60,239 nucleotides of DNA, taken from an uncultured bacterium. GTDB lineage: Bacteria; Cyanobacteriota; Vampirovibrionia; Gastranaerophilales; Gastranaerophilaceae. Shown here one piece after another: positions 54,575 through 60,239 of this stretch. The stretch covers positions 1 through 60,239 of the forward strand of contig CASFGO010000034.1 in assembly GCA_949294335.1 (NCBI GenBank). Direction: 5' to 3'. The stretch's first letter is position 1, and every line of letters starts with the position of its first letter. Below the pieces are notes generated by a model that was not told the origin of the DNA, made no database searches, and saw only the letters and a program-made list of their open reading frames with translations. The translations under genes and the position numbers were made by a program.

Positions 54575-55921
54575 ATGAAAATCCAACAATTTATATATTC
54601 GCCCCAATTTAAAGCAAAAAATATTGCGATTTTAGATGATAGTAAAAGAAATAATTCTAATAATATAAAAGAAAATACAAATAAGGTAACATCAGATCCA
54701 TTTGTAATAAGCAAAGCAGGTGCAGATGCAATAAAGAATATTGTTCTTGTTAACGATTTATTATCATCAAAACCAGAAATTCAAAATTATGATGTTTCAC
54801 TATTTAAAGATACAACTTTAAAACCACAATTTTCATTAGATAGTCCAATTACTCCTGAAAGTTTAGTTATGGTTCATAGAACTGATTATTTTCCACATAA
54901 TGGAATAATAATTACACAACATCATTCATCTAAAGATGCGAATGGTATTTGTTCTCCTCGAGATACAACTCATTTTTCATTAAATAAATCAGTAACTGAA
55001 CATTCTTGGGGTGCAAATTGGGACCAAATGAAGTATGCTTTAATTTTACCATTTAAAGAAACTATAGAAAGTATCCCAAAAGAAAAAGTTATAGGAGGTA
55101 TTACTGAGGATTTCTTTATTCAAAGTGATGTAAAACTTCCGGAAGGAAGTGTAATATTAACATATTCAAAAGATGTTCCTTGGGGAAAACTAAGAGTTTC
55201 TCAGGCAGAAGATAATGGGAAAACACTTAAAGGAGTAAAACTTATTGAAACCTCAAATTCTGATATGAATAAAGTTGTATCTGTAGTATTGAGAAAAATG
55301 GGCTATGCTTCAATGGACAATGTGAATAAAAATGCCAAAATTTCGAATACTGATGCATATAATATGAGCACTTTTATTAATCCGGATCTTATAGATGATG
55401 AATTTAATTTATATAATATTCACCATAATAAAAATACAGATTCGTATGTAAAAAAAATTCATAATATATGGAATGATTTTTGTGAAGATAATAATTATAT
55501 TCAGGGATTACACACTTATTCACCGTGGGGAAGAAGTGATATGGTAATTCATAGTATTCAAATGCTATTTGGCACAACAAATTCTTGGAAAGGTTCTGAT
55601 GCTTCTGGGCATCCCATAGATTATCAAAAAGAATTATGTAAAGTATTGGATGAATGTAAAGAAGACTTACCAGAAGGTAAACATTTATCTTTTGATGCCG
55701 AAAAAGTAAAAGCTATTATTAAATCAAGTAAAAATCCCCAAATAGCACTTGATAAAATGGCAGATAAACTAAAGCTTAAACCATTAAATTTGGTTGGAAA
55801 TCCAACAATTACAGCAGGATGTCTTGATTATAGTGATGGAGAATTATTTAATTACATTGATGAAAGAACCTGCTTATCAGAAGAATATAAAGATTGGGGG
55901 AAAAGACGTTATAAAAAGTAA
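54575..55921 (+). CDS. hypothetical 448-aa protein
   Basis: No family recognised. N-terminus MKIQQFIYSPQFKAKNIAIL has the F-K-A motif and no signal peptide. A conserved-looking core at ~105-165 contains MVHRTDYFPHNGIIITQHHS, CSPRDTTHFSLNKSV and NWDQMKYALILPF, with several His, Arg and Asp that could form an enzyme site (the HRTDY / RDTTHFSLN pattern is faintly like ADP-ribosyltransferase folds, but not convincing). The C-terminal part is helical. Monocistronic, just before the tRNA-fMet integration site. Confidence 0.6.
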   Translation: MKIQQFIYSPQFKAKNIAILDDSKRNNSNNIKENTNKVTSDPFVISKAGADAIKNIVLVNDLLSSKPEIQNYDVSLFKDTTLKPQFSLDSPITPESLVMVHRTDYFPHNGIIITQHHSSKDANGICSPRDTTHFSLNKSVTEHSWGANWDQMKYALILPFKETIESIPKEKVIGGITEDFFIQSDVKLPEGSVILTYSKDVPWGKLRVSQAEDNGKTLKGVKLIETSNSDMNKVVSVVLRKMGYASMDNVNKNAKISNTDAYNMSTFINPDLIDDEFNLYNIHHNKNTDSYVKKIHNIWNDFCEDNNYIQGLHTYSPWGRSDMVIHSIQMLFGTTNSWKGSDASGHPIDYQKELCKVLDECKEDLPEGKHLSFDAEKVKAIIKSSKNPQIALDKMADKLKLKPLNLVGNPTITAGCLDYSDGELFNYIDERTCLSEEYKDWGKRRYKK

Positions 55922-56017
55922 TTAGTAGAATTTGTTAAATTAAATAGATTATACCCATAAAATAATATAAAAAAACTACTTGATTTTTACTTTTTAGCGT
56001 TCCATAATAATATTGTA

Positions 56018-56100
56018 AGCGATAATATCGCGGAATGGAGCAGCCCAGCAAACGTCAAGTTTGCAAGTTAGAAAATAGCTCGGGCGAGCTACCAGACCGA
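56018..56100 (+). repeat. tRNA-fMet 5'-end duplication element
   Basis: Copies the first 15 bases of the downstream tRNA (CGCGGAATGGAGCAG at 56029-56043, one mismatch). A hairpin GCAAAC-GTCAA-GTTTGC follows (56048-56064), then an exact 13-base inverted copy of the D arm (CGAGCTACCAGAC, 56085-56097, against 56133-56145). Same direct copy - hairpin - inverted copy plan as at the other three tRNAs, though it lacks the ACTCTGCCGA and GAGAGG parts. Confidence 0.8.
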
Positions 56101-56118
56101 ATGACAACTAAATATTAA

Positions 56119-56195
<77 letters not shown>

Positions 56196-56204
56196 ATTAT
56201 AACA

Positions 56205-56236
56205 AGGCTTTTAGATTTTTTCTAAAAGTCTTTTTT
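56205..56236 (+). terminator. terminator of tRNA-fMet
   Basis: AGGCTTTTAGA paired with TCTAAAAGTCT (one mismatch), then T5. Confidence 0.8.
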
Positions 56237-56276
56237 AATGCGTAGCCCCCTATTATCCCGCCTTATGTAACTGATA

Positions 56277-56690
56277 TTATTTGATGTTAAAATTATTTAT
56301 TAGATTTCGTATATCTTCTATTACGCAACTCATATCATCTAAGTTGTGTTTTTTGCAGTCATAATTGCAAGGGCAATTATCACAATGTTGTTTTAAGATT
56401 TCTAATATTTTTGTCGTTTTTTCTTGCTGTATTGGTACATATTTTACAATTTCGACTTTATCTCTTAAACGTTCTGGTAAGTGTTTAATACCGCTTTTAG
56501 CGTTTCCCTCTGTAAAATAACATTTTCTTGAAATTGTGCCAATGCTCGGATATGAAATCCCCAATGCTCTTTGTTCTTCTCGGCTAACATAGCTTAAACT
56601 AAACGGATTGTCTTTGTAATGAATACAATATACTTCTTTGGGGTATGAAACTATTTTATATATTCCGTTCTTTTCTACTGTATTTTTCAT
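56277..56690 (-). CDS. hypothetical element protein with C-terminal Cys cluster
   Basis: 137 aa; GAGG six bases before ATG. The C-terminal HCDNCPCNYDCKKHNLDDMS holds a C-x2-C-x-C-x3-C cluster, probably zinc-binding. The N-terminal part begins KNTVEKNGIYKIVSYPKEVY. It is the gene nearest the attachment site. Family unknown. Confidence 0.65.
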   Translation of the reverse strand: MKNTVEKNGIYKIVSYPKEVYCIHYKDNPFSLSYVSREEQRALGISYPSIGTISRKCYFTEGNAKSGIKHLPERLRDKVEIVKYVPIQQEKTTKILEILKQHCDNCPCNYDCKKHNLDDMSCVIEDIRNLINNFNIK

Positions 56691-56856
56691 CTTTTACCTC
56701 TTTTATTTCAACTTTAGGATCTAGGAAATAATATCCTCTGCCACTATTTACAAATTTATTTAAAAAGCACCATATAATCGCTTGAATTTTATAAGGGTAT
56801 GTTTTAACTAAACCCATTTTTTCTTTGCCTTTTATCCACACTTGATATTTGCTCAT
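56656..56856 (-). CDS. hypothetical element protein
   Basis: 66 aa, basic, begins MSKYQVWIKGKEKMGLVKTY. Overlaps the next gene by 35 bp and follows the previous by one base. Phage-type short protein; function unknown. Confidence 0.55.
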   Translation of the reverse strand: MSKYQVWIKGKEKMGLVKTYPYKIQAIIWCFLNKFVNSGRGYYFLDPKVEIKEVKDEKYSRKERNI

Positions 56857-56857
56857 T

Positions 56858-57139
56858 TTATCTACTTAAAACCTCCAAAGTATCCAATATTTTTATTGGT
56901 ACTAAATATATTTCTTCGTAATCACAAGCATTATCAAGTGAAATGCACATAGGAATAAGTCCTATTTTTGTGAATTCTCTTTCTATTTCCCAATCTGCCA
57001 TTCGTGCTACTTTTTCAATTCCAAATTTTTTAATTGCTAAATCTCTTGCACACCTTGATTGACCGGTATAAGATCCATAGTTAAATTTTTTATCATTTAA
57101 CCAATGTTTTTCCATTAATTCTTTTGTTTCGTTATTCAT
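56858..57139 (-). CDS. hypothetical element protein
   Basis: 93 aa with AGGGGG ahead of ATG. Helical N-terminus (MNNETKELMEKHWLNDKKFN) and an acidic C-terminal part. No family recognised. Confidence 0.6.
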   Translation of the reverse strand: MNNETKELMEKHWLNDKKFNYGSYTGQSRCARDLAIKKFGIEKVARMADWEIEREFTKIGLIPMCISLDNACDYEEIYLVPIKILDTLEVLSR

Positions 57140-57147
57140 TATTCCCC

Positions 57148-57339
57148 CTAATAATTAATTTTTCTAACTCTTGGTATATAGTTATGACAATATAACGGCT
57201 GAACATCTAACAAACTATTTTTATCGCTTTTTAAAATTAGATATTTTGAAGCCTTGCAATAACCAAAACAGAATTTCCCGTCTAAACTAAAATATGGTTT
57301 AACACAATTTTTACAATATTTTTGTTCACACCTTATCAT
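57148..57339 (-). CDS. small Cys-rich element protein
   Basis: 63 aa from the ATG at 57339, which follows AAAGGAG by seven bases; nine upstream codons lack support. CEQKYCKNCVKPYFSLDGKF then CFGYC gives C-x4-C-x2-C and C-x3-C, a likely zinc-binding fold. Overlaps the next gene upstream by 14 bp. Confidence 0.6.
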   Translation of the reverse strand: MIRCEQKYCKNCVKPYFSLDGKFCFGYCKASKYLILKSDKNSLLDVQPLYCHNYIPRVRKINY

Positions 57340-57520
57340 TGTTACACTCCTTTTCGGTAAGGACATTAATGTCCTTAGCTTTGTTGATAATTTTTAAAAT
57401 TCTATCTCTTGTGCAAATTAAACATTCTTCTTTGTCGTTGCAGCCACAATCTAAATCACAACAATACTCATCTGATATGTTTTCGAGTATTTCTTGAAAT
57501 ATTGTAATTTCTTTGTTCAT
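57326..57520 (-). CDS. small Cys-rich element protein
   Basis: 64 aa from the ATG at 57520 (AAAGGAG, four bases). CCDLDCGCNDKEECLIC is a dense cysteine cluster between two helices. Probably metal-binding. Function unknown. Confidence 0.6.
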   Translation of the reverse strand: MNKEITIFQEILENISDEYCCDLDCGCNDKEECLICTRDRILKIINKAKDINVLTEKECNNDKV

Positions 57521-57565
57521 TTTTCTCCTTTCCAACTATTTCTTTATTGGAAATAGTTTGCATTT

Positions 57566-58606
57566 TTAATAATTATCTATTACATTTATTGCGTTTTTCT
57601 TTCTTTCTGCGTCTGAATGCACATAAATCATTGTTGTATTTATTGATGAATGCCCTAAAAGCTCTTTGACAACAACAATATCAACACCTTTTTCAATAAG
57701 TCTTGTTGCAAAAGTATGTCGCAAATCGTGAAATCTGAATTTTTTAATTCCAGATTTTTTGACAGCGTTGTTAAAACTTTTTTTAATATCAATATATCTT
57801 TTCCCAGTAGTGGGATTGATAAATACATATTCTGTATTGTTGTGCATTTTAAGTTTTAATAGTAATTTTTTAAGGGATTTAGCAAGCGGTATTAATCGTT
57901 TTTTACCCGATTTTGTATGCAACAATTCTATTGTGTCTTTTTTAAAATCAATGTTATTCCATTTTAGGCTTAAAATTTCCTCTTTCCTTGCTCCTGTTTT
58001 TAGAGCAAATTTAATTATAAGTTTTAACATTGAGCCGGTTTTATTTTTCAGATCAACAAAATAAAATTTTGGTAAGAATTTATTAAAAATTTTCTCTTCT
58101 GTTCTATTTAAAAATCTTATAGTATGATTATCTGGTTTTAATAGTTTGACTTTCTTCATTGGGTTTATGAGGATTAACTCATTATCGATACAAATATTAA
58201 GCATTTTGCTTAATGCTTGCAAATACCTATTTACAGTAGATTTACTTAAATCTTTTTTTAAAAGCCAGTTTTTAAAATCTTCAATAGTTGCGGGTGTTAT
58301 ATCCTCAAGGTAAGATCCGGATTTAAAAAATTTTTTAAAAGCCTCCGTATATGCGTTATCATTATTTGTACTTTTTTTATTTATTCGAGAATAATCTAGG
58401 TATAGTTCAATCCCCTCTTTTAAAGTTGATTTTTTCTTGTCTTCAATTATTCCTAAATTTCCTTTTAGTAATTCACCCTTAACAATAGCCTCATACTTTA
58501 AAGCGGATTGTTGATCCGTAGCCTCTGGAATACTTTTATAATATTCTTTGCCTCGTATTTTAAATCTGAAATACCATTTATTACCATATTTTTTAAATAC
58601 TGACAT
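57566..58606 (-). CDS. tyrosine recombinase (integrase)
   Basis: 346 aa. N-terminal arm-binding part, SAM-like core-binding domain (~60-150), then the catalytic domain with Arg207 (TGARKEE), Lys234, His293-x-x-Arg296 ([11 protein letters not shown]), His319 (LLGHSS) and nucleophile Tyr328 (MIYVHSD). All active residues are present. It drives integration and excision at tRNA-fMet. Start overlaps the excisionase-like gene's stop (TAATG). Confidence 0.95.
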   Translation of the reverse strand: MSVFKKYGNKWYFRFKIRGKEYYKSIPEATDQQSALKYEAIVKGELLKGNLGIIEDKKKSTLKEGIELYLDYSRINKKSTNNDNAYTEAFKKFFKSGSYLEDITPATIEDFKNWLLKKDLSKSTVNRYLQALSKMLNICIDNELILINPMKKVKLLKPDNHTIRFLNRTEEKIFNKFLPKFYFVDLKNKTGSMLKLIIKFALKTGARKEEILSLKWNNIDFKKDTIELLHTKSGKKRLIPLAKSLKKLLLKLKMHNNTEYVFINPTTGKRYIDIKKSFNNAVKKSGIKKFRFHDLRHTFATRLIEKGVDIVVVKELLGHSSINTTMIYVHSDAERKKNAINVIDNY

Positions 58607-58830
58607 TATGCTGCCTTTTCCTTTCTGTTCTCAATCCAATTTTGTAGAACGTCTCCAAAAAACAATATTTCTCTGCCTATCTTATCCATACAATTTTTAG
58701 GTATATGGTGTCTTGTAATCCAGTTATTTAATTTGATAAGCCTTTTTTTAGGATCATCAATCATTTCAGAAAATAAATAGTCTGCTGCTTTTTGTTTATT
58801 CCATAATTTTGAGTTGCTTTGTTCTCCCAT
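58606..58830 (-). CDS. excisionase-like small DNA-binding protein
   Basis: 74 aa from the ATG at 58830 (AAAGGAG eight bases before; the ATG at 58836 is too near). [20 protein letters not shown] followed by [16 protein letters not shown] residues and [16 protein letters not shown] resemble MerR-like excisionase winged helices. Position right before the integrase fits. Confidence 0.65.
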   Translation of the reverse strand: MGEQSNSKLWNKQKAADYLFSEMIDDPKKRLIKLNNWITRHHIPKNCMDKIGREILFFGDVLQNWIENRKEKAA

Positions 58831-59074
58831 TGTCATTGCTCCTTTCAAATAAAATTGTTACAATCTGTTTTCTTGTTTTGTCATAAATAAGTCTATAAAA
58901 ATTGTTATTATACTCATATCTAAAAACAGATATTCGATTGCTTTGTTTCTCGATAAATTCAAGTTTATTGTTTTGTATTTTTTTTACAAGTTCTTTTTCG
59001 TCTAGTAAAACGCCGATCCTTTCTAAAGACCGGCGTTGAAAGTGTGTTTTTATAGCTTTCTTTTTATTTGCCAT
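58796..59074 (-). CDS. DUF4258/RelE-like small protein
   Basis: 92 aa with AGGAGG ahead. THFQRRSLERIGVLLDEKEL, then RISVFRYEYNNNFYRLIYDK and a final beta strand QIVTILFER give a helix then beta-sheet order like DUF4258 or RelE/HigB-like proteins. It overlaps the downstream gene by 35 bp. A toxin role is possible but has no antitoxin partner next to it that I can identify. Confidence 0.5.
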   Translation of the reverse strand: MANKKKAIKTHFQRRSLERIGVLLDEKELVKKIQNNKLEFIEKQSNRISVFRYEYNNNFYRLIYDKTRKQIVTILFERSNDNGRTKQLKIME

Positions 59075-59083
59075 TAATTCCTC

Positions 59084-59632
59084 CTATATAGAAAAATTAA
59101 ATTCTAAGCATTTTCTACTTGCCAGATAGTCGCATAAATGTACAAAATTTTGAGCTTTTGTGCTAGGTTTTGGCATAATTTCTTTTACACTATTCCATTC
59201 TGTATTCCATTGCCCCATATGCGTCAAAACAAGATCTGCTATTTTCCCTCCAATTTCTTTATTTTTGCAAGTTTCTTTTATAAAATCGGAGGCTAGAACT
59301 GGGTGATCTGCTACGGCATAAACCCCTAATGTTCTACCGTGTTTTAAACCGTCGTGCAAAATAAGTGCTGCTATAATAAAATCTTTTTGATCTAATAGAG
59401 GCTTGAACATTTCAAGACTGAATAATTCATTTGCTATATGTACAGCAGCTTTTGTATGTCTTAACAATCCTCCCTCTCCTAACGCATAGTTTGGGTGATA
59501 TTTACCGGTGCTACTTGCTGGTACATTAAAGAAATAATCTGGTAACTGCTCGATTAACTCCTCTGTTATATTTCTAATTTCTTGATTTGTTATAAACATT
59601 AATTCTCTTGTGAAATTGTCTTTTTTGTTCAT
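59084..59632 (-). CDS. HD-domain phosphohydrolase
   Basis: 182 aa. GGLLRHTKAAVHIANEL (first His, ~59), ALILHDGLKHG (His93-Asp94), then VADHPVLASDFI (His ~110) and VLTHMGQW give the H...HD...H pattern of metal-dependent phosphohydrolases acting on nucleotides or RNA ends. GGAGG upstream; overlaps the 46-aa gene (ATGA). Confidence 0.85.
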   Translation of the reverse strand: MNKKDNFTRELMFITNQEIRNITEELIEQLPDYFFNVPASSTGKYHPNYALGEGGLLRHTKAAVHIANELFSLEMFKPLLDQKDFIIAALILHDGLKHGRTLGVYAVADHPVLASDFIKETCKNKEIGGKIADLVLTHMGQWNTEWNSVKEIMPKPSTKAQNFVHLCDYLASRKCLEFNFSI

Positions 59633-59769
59633 TTATCCTCCAAAAATTTTTCTATTACTTCAATAATGCTTTCAATATCAACAAAAACAGCTCCAAAACA
59701 TATATAATTTTCATCTAATTCTGATAAATATTGTCTTAATTCTTCTTTTTGTTCTTCTGTTAAAATCAT
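59629..59769 (-). CDS. small 46-aa protein
   Basis: Acidic helical peptide starting MILTEEQKEELRQYLSELDE and ending EKFLEDK. Its TGA overlaps the HD gene's ATG and its ATG overlaps the upstream gene's stop, so it is embedded in the operon. Function unknown. Confidence 0.6.
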   Translation of the reverse strand: MILTEEQKEELRQYLSELDENYICFGAVFVDIESIIEVIEKFLEDK

Positions 59770-59954
59770 TTAAAAATATCCTTTATAACTAATAAAATAA
59801 AATCTGATATTGGTTGTAATAAGGCTAAGCCTACACAACAAAAGAAAAATTGTTTTATTGTTGTATGGCTTAAAAATATTAAATATAAACCCGCAGCGGT
59901 GAATAAGGTGTACATTAAAAATATTAAAATTGTTTGTCTTGTAATATCATTCAT
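59766..59954 (-). CDS. small two-helix membrane protein
   Basis: 62 aa, two hydrophobic helices (~8-28 and ~34-55) with FFFCCVGLALLQP. AGGGG before ATG. Phage-type short membrane protein; could be holin-like, but no lysis gene is nearby. Confidence 0.55.
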   Translation of the reverse strand: MNDITRQTILIFLMYTLFTAAGLYLIFLSHTTIKQFFFCCVGLALLQPISDFILLVIKDIFK

Positions 59955-60239
59955 TCTTACCCCTCCCTTGATTTTCTTTTTTTATACGTTCTAGTTGTCT
60001 TTTAAGTTTTTCTAATTTGATTACTTCAACTCTGTCAAAATATTCGTCTATTGTTAAAAATTGATCTATCATTACTAGGCAATCTGCCATTTCTTCAAGG
60101 ATATTTTCAAGATTATTTTTTGTTATGGCAACAATCAACTCTCCTAATTCTTGTATGAGTTGTTGTTTTTGGTTTTTTAATCCATAATGCTCTAAAATTA
60201 ACTTGCACCCTTGAAAATAATTTTTATATACATCTCTAT
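59947..60239 (-). CDS. MazG-like nucleotide pyrophosphohydrolase (partial, runs off the right edge)
   Basis: The frame stays open to the window edge (translation there reads RDVYKNYFQGCKLILEHYGL, then KNQKQQLIQELGELIVA). Downstream ITKNNLENILEEMADCLVMI with IDQ supplies the E-x-x-(E/D) metal motif of the MazG/dUTPase alpha fold, and a final KLEKLKRQLERIKK. Phage MazG-like enzymes hydrolyse NTPs or (p)ppGpp. The start codon is outside the window. It overlaps the small membrane protein gene. Confidence 0.7.
   Translation of the reverse strand, partial: RDVYKNYFQGCKLILEHYGLKNQKQQLIQELGELIVAITKNNLENILEEMADCLVMIDQFLTIDEYFDRVEVIKLEKLKRQLERIKKENQGRGKNE

Larger units (their letters stand above)
56196..60239. 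mobile_element. left part of a prophage or integrative element at tRNA-fMet
   Basis: From the tRNA-fMet 3' end rightwards, all genes are on the minus strand, short, tightly packed with strong GGAGG sites, and overlap (ATGA, TAATG). They include a tyrosine integrase, an excisionase-like protein, an HD protein and a MazG-like protein. The element runs past the window edge, so its right attachment site is not seen. No structural, conjugation or lysis gene is in view. Confidence 0.8.

Noticed and set aside
58606..59074. Toxin-antitoxin pair
   Set aside because: The 92-aa protein is RelE/DUF4258-like in outline, but the overlapping 74-aa gene looks like an excisionase and neither carries clear toxin or antitoxin motifs.

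Overview
The window is a 60 kb piece of an AT-rich bacterial chromosome with densely packed genes. Several signs point to a non-photosynthetic relative of Cyanobacteria (Vampirovibrionia/Melainabacteria, probably a gut Gastranaerophilales). The beta and epsilon ATP synthase genes stand alone as a pair, as in Cyanobacteria. There is a Ycf45-type AAA/R3H ATPase of the cyanobacterial/plastid kind, an SLH-domain surface protein, and a reverse rubrerythrin plus NifU/NifS, which suit a strict anaerobe. No 16S rRNA is present, so the placement is an inference.

Layout. 0-5 kb: SLH protein, tRNA-Val with three 96-bp tandem partial-tRNA repeats, a degenerate M48 peptidase homologue, small lineage-type proteins, pyruvate kinase. 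5-12 kb: PhoR/PhoB-like two-component pair with a PhoP-box-like direct repeat, a duplicated membrane protein, an operon of a 40-aa protein, a related 255-aa protein and MnmA. 12-17 kb: a very large membrane-anchored GT5 glycogen-synthase-like protein, an MBL hydrolase and a TPR lipoprotein. 17-20 kb: tRNA-Leu(GAG) inside a field of palindromic elements, a RAYT transposase between perfect inverted repeats, an XRE regulator diverging from a small HAD enzyme, and a candidate ncRNA. 20-30 kb: ArsB/NhaD-type transporter, AcpS, atpDC, ECF sigma/anti-sigma pair, AspRS, NifU-NifS. 30-39 kb: Ycf45-like ATPase, ribE-ribBA, GNAT, CHAP-like cysteine peptidase, an operon of thioesterase, pseudouridine synthase and CoaE. 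39-56 kb: tRNA-Leu(CAA) with element, reverse rubrerythrin, orphan AAA ATPase, DHH protein, IspD, a citrate/homocitrate-synthase-like plus aconitase-like pair, RecA, MutS, GatD-like amidotransferase, a 448-aa unknown, tRNA-fMet. 56-60 kb: the left end of a prophage or integrative element inserted next to tRNA-fMet, with integrase, excisionase-like, HD and MazG-like genes, running off the right edge.

Most notable observations. (1) All four tRNA genes carry, at one or both ends, a structured element built from a direct copy of that tRNA's end, a hairpin (usually with a TAAGT loop) and an inverted copy of part of the same tRNA. (2) A conserved upstream signature (ATGTWACA, AGTCAAT, then TCTAAAAAAACTTTATATA) is shared by a candidate ncRNA at 19.5 kb and the CHAP-like gene at 35.7 kb, with related sites at other loci. 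(3) Several unrelated proteins share a short N-terminal F-[RKQ]-[AG] motif. (4) Several small genes (40, 43, 46 and 51 aa) are supported by ribosome binding sites.
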